Shown: positions 30,736-39,812 of the stretch, in pieces | Layout: every line of letters starts with the position of its first letter | How positions within the stretch are numbered: position 1 is the stretch's first letter | Assembly: GCA_964242415.1 (NCBI GenBank) | Contig: CAXTAT010000022.1 | Coordinates: 1-64,000 of the forward strand | Direction of reading: 5' to 3' | Source of the DNA: DASWOJ01 sp964242415 | GTDB lineage: Bacteria; Pseudomonadota; Alphaproteobacteria; Acetobacterales; Acetobacteraceae | Length of the DNA stretch: 64,000 nt | Notes under the pieces: generated by a model | What the model saw: the letters and a program-made list of their open reading frames with translations, nothing else | What the model was told of the DNA's origin: nothing | Databases searched by the model: none | Program-made: the position numbers and the translations under genes

Positions 30736-31264
30736 CGCCAGTCGGCTTAATGCTGATAGGTGTGACGACGCTTTCGTAAACCGTCACCGGGGCGCCATCG
30801 CGCAGGAAGGTCTCATACGGCCGCATGCCGATGGCGCCCAGGACGGTGCGGGAGGCCAGGTTATCGTCCCGTGCCACTGCCAGCACCCGGGCTAACCCAT
30901 TGTCGTGGGCAAAGCGCAGGGCAGCGCCGGCGGCTTCCCGTCCCAGGCCATGGCCGCGTGAGGCGGGGGTGAAGGCGAAGCGCAGCGCCGGGCTGCGGCC
31001 GTCGGGGCGGTCGTGGATGCCGGTGATGCCGATGGCCGGGCCATCGCCGAGCGGACGCACCATCCACATGCCGACACCGTGCGACGCCCAATAGGACGTG
31101 TCGGCGGCCAACTCCTCGGCGACCTTGGCGGGGCCGCATAGGCCGCCCAGCATCCGGCCGTAGGTTGCGGGGTCAGCCTTGAGGGCACGCAGGTCGGGCA
31201 GGTCCTGCCAGCCCACCGGCGACAGGAGCAGCCGACCGGTGCGGATGTGCCATACCGGGTTCAT
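30704..31264 (-). CDS. GNAT family N-acetyltransferase (RimJ/RimL type)
   Basis: 186 residues from the ATG at 31264. HIRTGRLLLSPVGWQDLPDL at the start is the RimJ/RimL-like N-terminus (E/RTxRLxLRP), RFAFTPASRGHGLGREAAGA is the acetyl-CoA binding motif (usually R/Q-G-x-G-x-G/A), and VARDDNLASRTVLGAIGM is the conserved motif preceding the last strands. It would acetylate a small molecule or a protein N-terminus. The last ten codons overlap the end of mlaC tail to tail. A scaffold gap lies 30 bp upstream, so its promoter is not visible. Confidence 0.85.
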   Translation of the reverse strand: MNPVWHIRTGRLLLSPVGWQDLPDLRALKADPATYGRMLGGLCGPAKVAEELAADTSYWASHGVGMWMVRPLGDGPAIGITGIHDRPDGRSPALRFAFTPASRGHGLGREAAGAALRFAHDNGLARVLAVARDDNLASRTVLGAIGMRPYETFLRDGAPVTVYESVVTPISIKPTGVRPGPAPASR

Positions 31265-31271
31265 GGCTGCT

Positions 31272-31412
31272 TCCCCCTCTCCCCCCGGGAGAGGGNNNNN
31301 NNNNNNNNNNNNNNNNNNNNNNNNNNNNNNNNNNNNNNNNNNNNNNNNNNNNNNNNNNNNNNNNNNNNNNNNNNNNNNNNNNNNNNNNNNNNNNNGGGAG
31401 AGGGAGAAGGGC
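31272..31412. repeat. REP-like element, copy 6, interrupted by scaffold gap
   Basis: CCCCCTCTCCCCCCGGGAGA then GGG runs into N at 31296; on the far side the sequence resumes with GGGAGAGGGAGAAGGG at 31396, consistent with the inverted right arm. The true spacer is missing. Confidence 0.7.
31296..31395. other. Scaffold gap (100 N)
   Basis: Exactly 100 undetermined bases, a standard placeholder for a gap of unknown size. It falls inside a repeat that is present at least eight more times in the window. Confidence 1.
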
Positions 31413-31415
31413 ACC

Positions 31416-33095
<1,680 letters not shown>

Positions 33096-33155
33096 GACGC
33101 AGGCTCCTGGTGGGCGGCTGGGTGTGTTTAGGGTTGCAGCCGGTGGGCGGCAAGG

Positions 33156-33232
33156 TGGTGCGCCCGGCAGGACTCGAACCTGCGACCAAGCCGTTATGAG
33201 CGGCCCGCTCTAACCAACTGAGCTACAGGCGC
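33156..33232 (-). tRNA. tRNA with CAT anticodon, probably tRNA-Ile2
   Basis: A 77-base cloverleaf including an encoded CCA. The acceptor stem GCGCCTG pairs with CGGGCGC, the D-arm is TAGCTCAGTTGGTTAGAGC, the anticodon loop is CTCATAA and the T-arm is GCAGGTTCGAGTCCTGC. CAT could be Met or the lysidine-modified Ile2. C4-G69 and C5-G68 in the acceptor stem (TilS recognition pairs in E. coli) and the variable region CTTGGTCGC, shared with E. coli tRNA-Ile2, favour Ile2. The assignment is inference. Confidence 0.93.
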
Positions 33233-33319
33233 GTTGCCGGCATAGATGGCCCTCTCGAGGCTGCGTTGGCAAGGGTGGGGCGTGTGGGTATGGTCCGGCC
33301 GCATTCAGAGGACACACCC

Positions 33320-33844
33320 ATGGACATCAGCAAGATACCGACCGGCAAGGACGCGCCGCACGACATCAACGTGGTGATCGAAATCCCGCAGGGGTCGCAG
33401 GTCAAGTACGAGGTGGACAAGGAGAGCGGGGCGATCTTCGTGGACCGGTTCCTGTTCACGCCGATGGCGTATCCGGCGGCGTATGGGTTCATCCCTGGGA
33501 CGCTGGCCGATGACGGGGACCCGGCTGATGCGCTGGTGCTGGCGCCGGCGCCGATGGTGCCGGGGTCGGTGATCCGGTGCCGGCCGATCGGCATGCTGCA
33601 GATGGAGGACGAGAGCGGGCAGGACGAGAAGATCATCTGCGTGCCGCATGATAAGATTCATACGCAGTATACCGATGTGCATAAGGTGGAGGACCTGCCG
33701 GCCATCACGCGACAGGCCATTGAGCATTTCTTTACGCGGTATAAGGATTTGGAGCCGGGGAAGTGGGTGAAGGTGACGGGGTGGGCGGACAAGGCGGCGG
33801 CTGAGGAGGTTATCCGGAAGGCGATTGCTGCGGTTAAGCATTAG
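33320..33844 (+). CDS. ppa: Inorganic pyrophosphatase
   Basis: 174 residues from the ATG at 33320. Family I pyrophosphatase motifs are present: INVVIEIPQGSQVKYEVDKE, YGFIPGTLADDGDPADALVL (D-x-D-P-x-D catalytic motif region) and the C-terminal HFFTRYKDLEPGKWVKV. It hydrolyses pyrophosphate to drive biosynthesis. Codon choice in the last third uses more A/T at third positions (CAT, TAT, AAG/ATT) than neighbours. A GC hairpin with one mismatch (about 33848-33880) follows and may terminate transcription. Confidence 0.97.
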   Translation: MDISKIPTGKDAPHDINVVIEIPQGSQVKYEVDKESGAIFVDRFLFTPMAYPAAYGFIPGTLADDGDPADALVLAPAPMVPGSVIRCRPIGMLQMEDESGQDEKIICVPHDKIHTQYTDVHKVEDLPAITRQAIEHFFTRYKDLEPGKWVKVTGWADKAAAEEVIRKAIAAVKH

Positions 33845-33847
33845 GGC

Positions 33848-33880
33848 TGATCGGGGCAGGTGGCGCAGCCTGCCCTGATC
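33848..33880 (+). terminator. Hairpin after ppa
   Basis: TGATCGGGGCAGG and CCTGCCCTGATC pair with one mismatch around an eight-base loop. No T-run follows, so it may be a Rho-dependent terminator or an mRNA-stabilising stem. Confidence 0.5.
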
Positions 33881-33900
33881 GCGCCGCAAGGATTGCATCA

Positions 33901-34134
33901 TTGAACAAGCGTCCGACTTTGCCTCTTGTTTTAGTCTTTCTATCGACCTCATTGTATGCGCTGGGTAAGTTTTACCAAAGACTTGGAGCCGCGCTTGACG
34001 TGATATTTTACTTTGTAGGGCCAGCGGCATTGATAGGGATGTGGATTAGCGCAAGGAGAAAGGAAGAAAAGGCCAATCTGTTTATCAAGTCACTTACCAA
34101 CCGTGACAAGGACCGCGGGGACGAGGAACAATAA
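33901..34134 (+). CDS. Small hypothetical membrane protein in low-GC patch
   Basis: 77 residues starting at a TTG (33901) with AAGGA about ten bases upstream. The first 50 residues form two hydrophobic segments (LPLVLVFLSTSLYALGKF and LDVIFYFVGPAALIGMWISA), and the rest is a charged tail (RRKEEKANLF...DRGDEEQ). I do not recognise it. Base composition is about half G+C against roughly 70% around it, which suggests transfer. It may be expressed on its own; the next gene starts 67 bp later on the same strand. Confidence 0.5.
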   Translation: MNKRPTLPLVLVFLSTSLYALGKFYQRLGAALDVIFYFVGPAALIGMWISARRKEEKANLFIKSLTNRDKDRGDEEQ

Positions 34135-34201
34135 TTTAGCCTAACCGGCCTTACATTGCAATGTTTGCCGAAATGATGTATGGTTGTGAAAAGGCGCCGA
34201 C

Positions 34202-34690
34202 ATGCGGCAAAGCACACCACAGTCGTTCGAAGCAAGCAATTTGAGTCGGTTCTTGCGGAAGTTTTTGATATCTACCACCGTTGGTTTCACTGCCTTGGCA
34301 GCAACTCTCACTTTCGTTTTGACGAGATCGGCACAACCCGCGTTACCTCCACTCCTTGAAAACGTGAGCGCTGGCGGTGGATGGTGGGGAGCTTGTCCCG
34401 GCGACATGAGGGGTGACTTGCCCTTTGCCGTCTTGCCAGAACTGGAGCAACGGCTATTGCTACAGTTCCCGCCTGGATCAGGTGAAGCCGAACTTGTCGC
34501 CTCCCTCAAGAAGCAAGGCTTTGAACCGCTACTCCCTTGCCCTTCCGATTTATCAGTTCGGTTGATGAATTTTCACCAGACATGTGGGTCGCTGCAGCAC
34601 TTCCCGATAAACACGAGCATATATCGGAAGGTTGATAAAATTAAGAGCATTGTTTGGACGAAAGGCTTCGTCTCATACGATGATCTATAA
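34202..34690 (+). CDS. Hypothetical protein with N-terminal membrane anchor, low-GC patch
   Basis: 162 residues. A hydrophobic helix at about 20-41 (LRKFLISTTVGFTALAATLT) suggests an inner-membrane anchor or uncleaved signal, with the rest outside. Two Cys pairs (WGACPGD and LLPCPSD, plus QTCGS) and a pattern LLLQFPPGSGEAELVASLKK then QGFEPL resemble small periplasmic proteins of unknown function in related bacteria. It ends SIVWTKGFVSYDDL. Composition is much lower in G+C than the neighbours. Function is unknown. Confidence 0.6.
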   Translation: MRQSTPQSFEASNLSRFLRKFLISTTVGFTALAATLTFVLTRSAQPALPPLLENVSAGGGWWGACPGDMRGDLPFAVLPELEQRLLLQFPPGSGEAELVASLKKQGFEPLLPCPSDLSVRLMNFHQTCGSLQHFPINTSIYRKVDKIKSIVWTKGFVSYDDL

Positions 34691-34767
34691 CAGTTCTGCC
34701 ACTACATCGGTTCTTGCTTCTTTTCTTAGCCGAGGGAAATATCAATTGCTACAATTGTGCCCCAGAC

Positions 34768-34807
34768 TTTTGCACACTTCAGACAAATGCGATGGAAGTG
34801 TGCAAAA
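34768..34807. terminator. Bidirectional terminator-like inverted repeat
   Basis: TTTTGCACACTT (34768-34779) and AAGTGTGCAAAA (34796-34807) are perfectly complementary, with a 16-base loop. The outer A/T blocks give U-tracts on both strands, so it could end transcription of both the orphan gene and the convergent uxaA-type operon. Confidence 0.65.
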
Positions 34808-34847
34808 CCCAATGATGCCAAACGGTTAAGCCTGTGGTAGCCCAGCC

Positions 34848-36365
34848 CTACATCGTCGCCCCAATCACCCAAGGCGCAAACTCCGCCCCGCCGGCATCAA
34901 ACCCCTCGCTCTTGGTCCGCTCCCCGCCCGCCGTCCGCACCATCGCCTCGAAAATCCGCTGCCCGCACTCCTGCACCGTCTCGTCCCCGTCCAGGATGGT
35001 GCCGCAGTTGATGTCCATGTCGTCCTCCATCCGCTGGAACATCGCCGTGTTGGTCGCAAGCTTCAGGCTCGGCGCGGGCTTGCAGCCGAACACGCTGCCG
35101 CGGCCCGTCGTGAAGCACACCAGGTTGGCCCCGCCCGCCACCTGCCCCGTCGCCGCCACCGGGTCATATCCCGGCGTGTCCATGAACACGAACCCTCGCG
35201 CCACGACCGGCTCGGCATAGCGCACCACGTCCACCAGGTTGGTGGTCCCCGCCTTGGCCATCGCCCCGAGCGACTTCTCCAGGATCGTCGTCAGCCCGCC
35301 CGCCTTGTTGCCGGGGCTGGGGTTGGCGTTCATCTCCGCACCCTCCCGCGCCGTGTACTCCTCCCACCAGCGCATCAGCCCCACCAGCTTCGCCCCCACC
35401 TCGGGGCTGACGGCCCGGCGGGTCAGCAGGTGCTCGGCGCCATAGGTCTCGGGCGTCTCGGACAGGATGACCGCGCCGCCGTGCCGCACCAGCAGGTCGC
35501 TCGCCGCCCCCAGCGCCGGGTTGGCGGACACTCCCGAGTAGCCGTCGGACCCGCCGCACTGCAGCGCCACCGTCAGCTCGGACAGCGGCGCCGGCTCCCG
35601 CTGCACTGCGTTCGCCTCGGCCAGCACCTCGCGCACGAAGGCGATGCCGGCCTCGACCGTCTTGCGGGTGCCGCCCATCGCCTGGATGTCCATGCTGCGG
35701 ATACGCCCGGCTAGGCGCTGCTCCTCCAGCAGCCCGCCGATCTGGTTCACCTCGCACCCCAGCCCCAGCACCACGACATGGCTGAAGTTGACGTGCCGCG
35801 CATACCCCGCGAGCGTCCGGCGCAGCAGCCGCAGCGGCTCGCCGTCGGTCATGCCGCAGCCGGTCTTGTGGGTCAGCGCCACCACGCCGTCCACGTTGGG
35901 GAACTCGGCCAGCGGGTCGGCGCCCACGAACGGGTTGCGCTTGAAGGCGTCGGCCACCAGGCCCGCGACATGCGCGCTGCAGTTCACGCTGGTCAGGATG
36001 CCGATGTAGTTGCGGGTGGCCACGCGCCCGTCGGCCCGGCGGATGCCCTGGAACGTCAGGCTCTCGTTCGCCATCGCGGTCGGGCGGGCGTCCCGGCCGT
36101 AGGCGTAGTCCTTGGCGAAGTCGCCCATGCCGCAGTTGTGGACGTGCACATGCGCGCCGGGCGCAATGGGCTGCGTCGCGAAGCCGATGATCTGCCCATA
36201 GCGGCGGATCGCCTCCCCCGCCGCCAGCGCCCGCACCGCCGCCTTGTGCCCGGCGGGGATGCGCTCGATGGCGGCGACGCCGGGGGCCAGCGGGGCGCCG
36301 AGCAGCAGGGTGGCGCGGGCGATGACGACCTCGTCGTCGGGGTGCAGGCGGATGGTGGGGGTCAT
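34848..36365 (-). CDS. UxaA family altronate/galactarate dehydratase
   Basis: 505 residues. An N-terminal SAF-like domain (to about residue 85; PIAPGAHVHVHNCGMGDFA) precedes the large UxaA/GarD domain, with HKTGCGMTDGEP, VVVLGLGCEVNQIGG, LQCGGSDGYSGVSANPALG and a late DINCGTILDGDETVQECG. Family enzymes dehydrate D-altronate or D-galactarate to keto-deoxy sugar acids with iron. It starts in a 4-bp overlap with the aldolase gene, which would cleave the product. Galactarate, glucarate, altronate or another sugar acid cannot be told apart here. Confidence 0.88.
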   Translation of the reverse strand: MTPTIRLHPDDEVVIARATLLLGAPLAPGVAAIERIPAGHKAAVRALAAGEAIRRYGQIIGFATQPIAPGAHVHVHNCGMGDFAKDYAYGRDARPTAMANESLTFQGIRRADGRVATRNYIGILTSVNCSAHVAGLVADAFKRNPFVGADPLAEFPNVDGVVALTHKTGCGMTDGEPLRLLRRTLAGYARHVNFSHVVVLGLGCEVNQIGGLLEEQRLAGRIRSMDIQAMGGTRKTVEAGIAFVREVLAEANAVQREPAPLSELTVALQCGGSDGYSGVSANPALGAASDLLVRHGGAVILSETPETYGAEHLLTRRAVSPEVGAKLVGLMRWWEEYTAREGAEMNANPSPGNKAGGLTTILEKSLGAMAKAGTTNLVDVVRYAEPVVARGFVFMDTPGYDPVAATGQVAGGANLVCFTTGRGSVFGCKPAPSLKLATNTAMFQRMEDDMDINCGTILDGDETVQECGQRIFEAMVRTAGGERTKSEGFDAGGAEFAPWVIGATM

Positions 36366-37123
36366 GGCGTGCGGGTGGCCTTGATGGCGGCGCGGGCGGC
36401 GGTCAGCAGAAGGCCGCTGTCGTTGCCGAGGGTGACGAGGTTGAAGCCCATGCCGATCATGCGCGCGGCATAGGCCGGCGTCAGGCAGTGGATGCAGGCG
36501 CGCAGGCCGCGCCGCCTGGTCTCCTGCACGATGCGCTCATAGATGGCGTGGATCTGCGGCTCCTCCCGGTCCAGCACGGGCGGCAGGCCCATGGAGAAGC
36601 CGAGGTCGCTGGGGCCGATATAGACGGCGTCGATGCCGGGCACGTCGAGGATGGCCTCTAGGTTATCGACGGCCTCCTGCGTCTCGATCATCGGGATGCA
36701 CAGCACCTCCTGGTTGGCGGTGCTCTGGTAGCTGGTGCCGGAGCCGTAGATGCCGGCGCGGATGGGTCCGTTGCTGCGCTTGCCCATGGGCGGGTAGCGG
36801 CAATAGGAGACGAACGCCTCGGCCTCGGCCCGGGTGTTGACCATGGGGCAGATCACCCCGTACGCCCCGGCGTCCAGCACCTTGCCGACGATGCCCGGCT
36901 CGTTCCAGGGCACGCGGACCATCGGCAGCACGGGGTGCACCTGCATGGCCTGGAAGCAGGTCACCATCGACTGGTAGTCCTGCACGCCATGCTGCAGATC
37001 GACGGTGACGCTGTCCCATCCCGCCTGCGCCATCACCTCGGCCGAGAAGCCGTTGGGGATGGCGAGCCAGCCGTTGACGGCGGGCTTGCCGCTGTCCCAG
37101 AGCTGCTTGATGTTGTTCGCCAT
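36362..37123 (-). CDS. HpcH/HpaI family aldolase
   Basis: 253 residues of the class II pyruvate aldolase barrel. VTVDLQHGVQDY carries the catalytic His, PMVRVPWNEPG the Arg that binds pyruvate, PMIETQEAVDNLE the metal-ligand Glu, and AVYIGPSDLGFSMG the Asp and the loop. It cleaves keto-deoxy sugar acids (for example 5-keto-4-deoxy-D-glucarate or 2-keto-3-deoxy-rhamnonate) to pyruvate and an aldehyde. It is the first gene of a two-gene operon with the dehydratase, and the pair makes a compact sugar-acid degradation module. Confidence 0.9.
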   Translation of the reverse strand: MANNIKQLWDSGKPAVNGWLAIPNGFSAEVMAQAGWDSVTVDLQHGVQDYQSMVTCFQAMQVHPVLPMVRVPWNEPGIVGKVLDAGAYGVICPMVNTRAEAEAFVSYCRYPPMGKRSNGPIRAGIYGSGTSYQSTANQEVLCIPMIETQEAVDNLEAILDVPGIDAVYIGPSDLGFSMGLPPVLDREEPQIHAIYERIVQETRRRGLRACIHCLTPAYAARMIGMGFNLVTLGNDSGLLLTAARAAIKATRTP

Positions 37124-37210
37124 GCGGCGTTCTCCCGGTGTTTGATGGCTGCAACGCTAGGCGCGGCGTTCCGGGGGGTCAAACCGCGGTGAGGGCGCAG
37201 CGCCTGCGCG

Positions 37211-37717
37211 TCAAGCGCGTGGGTTCGCCAGCATCAGGGCCAGAATGTCCGCCTTCTCGCCGGGCGTGATCGCGTCGAAGGTCGCCATCGCGGCTTCGGC
37301 TTCTTCAACGAAACCCGTTGCATCCGACAAGATGAAGCGGATCGATGGGTCGTAGTCGGCAAAGTGCCGCGCCTCCTGCAGGGTTGTAAACGCAACGGCG
37401 AAGCTGCGCATTTCCGGGCTGACCGCTGTGCGGCCAAGCTGCTGCTGCAAGGTTTTGCTCAGGCGCGTGACATTCAGTGACTCGCAGACCGACTTCATCC
37501 GGCCATGGTTGAAGCTGCGGTAGATCAGGCCGTAGCCGGCAGTGCCCTGGCTGCCGCTGCCCATCAAGCGCCCGGCTCCTGCCTGCACCACCTTGTGGAA
37601 CACAGCATAGTAGGCCGTGGACACTGCCCGCCGCAGTTGCGCCTCGGACGGAGGGTTGGCTGCGCCGGCTGACAGGAGGAGACGGGCTGTCGCGAGCAGG
37701 TCCGCGGCGTCAGGCAC
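37211..37717 (-). CDS. HEPN-like domain protein, partner of upstream orphan
   Basis: 168 residues from the GTG at 37717, which overlaps the upstream stop by eight bases (GTGCCTGA). The N-terminal helices contain LRRAVSTAYYAVFHKVVQ, the R-x-A-x-S-x-A-Y-Y-A-x-F-H pattern found in HEPN domains, and the later QEARHFADYDPS is another conserved block. HEPN domains are frequent as RNases in toxin-antitoxin and defence systems; the canonical R-x4-6-H is not clearly formed here. The gene follows a 98-residue partner with which it is translationally coupled. Confidence 0.65.
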   Translation of the reverse strand: MPDAADLLATARLLLSAGAANPPSEAQLRRAVSTAYYAVFHKVVQAGAGRLMGSGSQGTAGYGLIYRSFNHGRMKSVCESLNVTRLSKTLQQQLGRTAVSPEMRSFAVAFTTLQEARHFADYDPSIRFILSDATGFVEEAEAAMATFDAITPGEKADILALMLANPRA

Positions 37718-38006
37718 CCTCGACCTTATCCCAATCCGCCCGGTCAAATACACGGATGAATGGGTAATGGTCATCGTTGTGCGCCATCAACTCGTCTCGC
37801 ACCTCTTGGGTCAGGCGAATGCGCAGCATCCCGACATTCGTCCCGCCGCGGTCCTGATCGATAAGGAAGGAAAAGTAGTGCGTGGGCCGGCCTGTATAGT
37901 CTTCGCCGGTCCGAACCTTAATGTTCTTTACGCGCTCGGGGCCATAGACGCGCGCAGCTGCCGTGCGGCCCAACTCGGCTAGATCGATTTCGTCGGCTAT
38001 GTCCAT
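37710..38006 (-). CDS. Hypothetical partner of the HEPN-like protein
   Basis: 98 residues from the ATG at 38006 (MDIADEIDLAELGRTAAARV); ATG 38042 would add twelve. YGPERVKNIKVRTGEDYTGR followed by PTHYFSFLID suggests a small alpha/beta domain, and LRIRLTQEVRDELMAHNDDH is a helix. I recognise no named family, but small proteins with a YGPERI start and a D-x-x-G-x-P core commonly precede such HEPN-type genes in alphaproteobacteria, as far as I recall. It overlaps the HEPN gene by eight bases. Confidence 0.6.
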   Translation of the reverse strand: MDIADEIDLAELGRTAAARVYGPERVKNIKVRTGEDYTGRPTHYFSFLIDQDRGGTNVGMLRIRLTQEVRDELMAHNDDHYPFIRVFDRADWDKVEGA

Positions 38007-38138
38007 GGCACCCAGGATATGCGTCGCGGCCAGGTGACTCAAGCATCACAGATGGAACCGTAGCCCACCTCACCCAGTAAGATGACGCCACCCGGCCAAC
38101 CGCGCTATCCTCCCCGCCGCAACCAGGACACCCCGCCC

Positions 38139-39530
38139 ATGGCACGCCCCGTTGACGCCGTCATCGCCCAGGCCCGCCCCTTCCTTGGCGACCGCCTCAC
38201 CACGAACGCCGCCCTACGCGAGCAGCACTCGCACGGCGAGGACACCCAGCCCCGCGTCCTCCCCGACGCCGTCGCGTTCATCGAACGCGCCGAGGAAGCG
38301 GCGCAGCTCCTGGCCCTATGCCACCAGCACGGCGTCCCTGTCGTGCCCTTCGGCGCCGGCACCAGCCTGGAGGGCCACGTCACCCCGGTCCGCGGCGGCA
38401 TCAGCCTCGACCTGTCGCGCATGACCCAAATCCTGGAGGTGAACGCCGCCGACATGGACTGCCGCATCCAGCCCGGCGTTACCCGGCAGGGTCTCAACGA
38501 GCACCTGCGCGACCAGGGCCTGTTTTTCCCCGTCGATCCCGGCAGCGAGTGCACCATTGGCGGCATGTGCGCCACCCGCGCCAGCGGCACCGCCGCCGTC
38601 CGCTACGGCACGATCCGCGAGAACGTGCTGGGCCTGCAGGTCGCCCTGCCCGACGGCCGGCTGATCCGCACGGGGGGCCGAGTCCGCAAGTCTGCCACCG
38701 GCTATGACCTGACCCACCTGATGATCGGCAGCGAGGGCACGCTGGGCGTCATCACCGAGATCACCCTGCGCCTGCACGGCATCCCCGAGGCGATGAGCGC
38801 CGCCATCTGCCAGTTCGATGCCGTGGCGGGGGGGCTCGGCGGCGCGGTGGAGTCCGTGATCGCCATCCTGCAGGCCGGCATCCCCGTCGCACGTATCGAG
38901 CTGCTGGACGACGTGCAGATGGCCGCCTGCATCGCCTATTCGAAGCTATCCGGCTACGTGCCCGCCCCCACCCTGCTGCTGGAATTCCACGGCACCCCGG
39001 CCGGCGTCGCGGAGCAGGCGGCGTTGGCGGAGGAAGTCACCGCCGGGTTCGGCGCCAGCGGCTTCCAGTGGGCGACCGACCCGGCCGAGCGCAACCGCCT
39101 ATGGAAGGCCCGGCACGACGCCTACTGGGCCGCACTGGCCCTGCAGCCGGGCCGACAGGGCCTCGCCACCGACGCCATCGTGCCGATCAGCCGCCTGGCC
39201 GACCTGATCCTCGGCGCGAAGCAGGACATCGCCGCCTCGGGCCTGACCGCGCCCATCGTCGGCCATGTCGGCGACGGCAACTTCCACACCGTCATCCTGG
39301 TGCCGCCGGAGGCGGACGGCTTGGAGCGGGCCTGGGCGCTGGACAAGCAGATCGTTGCCCGTGCGCTGGCGCTGGGCGGATCGTGCAGCGGCGAGCACGG
39401 CGTTGGCATCGGCAAGCGTGAGTTCCTGGACGCCGAGCATGGCGCGGAAACCTTGGCGGTGATGCGCCAGATCAAGGCCGCCCTGGACCCGCGGGGGATC
39501 ATGAACCCGGGCAAGCTGTTCCTGAACTAG
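38139..39530 (+). CDS. FAD-linked oxidase, D-lactate/glycolate dehydrogenase (GlcD/Dld) type
   Basis: 463 residues from the ATG at 38139. The FAD-binding PCMH domain has VPFGAGTSLEGHVTPVRGGI, the phosphate-binding SECTIGGMCATRASG and SATGYDLTHLMIGSEGTLG; the C-terminal domain has VGHVGDGNFHTVILVP and GSCSGEHGVGIGKREFL, which are the substrate and flavin contact motifs of D-lactate dehydrogenase (cytochrome) and GlcD. It oxidises a 2-hydroxyacid and passes electrons to the respiratory chain. No GlcE/GlcF partners are adjacent, so a single-subunit D-LDH is more likely. Confidence 0.9.
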   Translation: MARPVDAVIAQARPFLGDRLTTNAALREQHSHGEDTQPRVLPDAVAFIERAEEAAQLLALCHQHGVPVVPFGAGTSLEGHVTPVRGGISLDLSRMTQILEVNAADMDCRIQPGVTRQGLNEHLRDQGLFFPVDPGSECTIGGMCATRASGTAAVRYGTIRENVLGLQVALPDGRLIRTGGRVRKSATGYDLTHLMIGSEGTLGVITEITLRLHGIPEAMSAAICQFDAVAGGLGGAVESVIAILQAGIPVARIELLDDVQMAACIAYSKLSGYVPAPTLLLEFHGTPAGVAEQAALAEEVTAGFGASGFQWATDPAERNRLWKARHDAYWAALALQPGRQGLATDAIVPISRLADLILGAKQDIAASGLTAPIVGHVGDGNFHTVILVPPEADGLERAWALDKQIVARALALGGSCSGEHGVGIGKREFLDAEHGAETLAVMRQIKAALDPRGIMNPGKLFLN

Positions 39531-39536
39531 GACAGG

Positions 39537-39710
39537 CTACTCCTTCTCGGCAGGCTTGCCCCCCTCCACGTACTCCGCCGGGGCGCCGGGCTTGTGGTCC
39601 GCGTCCTTGCTGTGCCCGCCCAGCCCGCGCGCCGCGTCGCTGCTGCCGGTCTTCGGGTTCGGCGCGCTGGCGGTGCCGGTCGCCTTGGTGTCTGGGGTCT
39701 TGTCGGTCAT
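39537..39710 (-). CDS. Small disordered hydrophilic protein (57 aa)
   Basis: 57 residues, MTDKTPDTKATGTASAPNPK followed by TGSSDAARGLGGHSKDADHK and a short acidic tail ending EKE. The start is supported by a strong Shine-Dalgarno sequence (AAGGAGG six bases before ATG 39710). It lacks hydrophobic core residues and should be intrinsically disordered. It lies in the gap between the D-lactate-type dehydrogenase and the MFS gene, on the opposite strand. The function is unknown; the sequence is compatible with stress-related small proteins, but I make no assignment. Confidence 0.6.
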   Translation of the reverse strand: MTDKTPDTKATGTASAPNPKTGSSDAARGLGGHSKDADHKPGAPAEYVEGGKPAEKE

Positions 39711-39812
39711 GGTTGGCCTCCTTCGCCACGGCAACAACGTGTCCGCGACGGCAACGGTTGCCAGGCTGGCTCCGGCGACGGATGCTCCCTGCATCATCCG
39801 GGAACCCGCCCC

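Noticed and set aside
33156..34840. Integration island at the tRNA
   Set aside because: The tRNA 3' end faces away from the low-GC patch, no direct repeat of the tRNA end and no integrase gene are seen.
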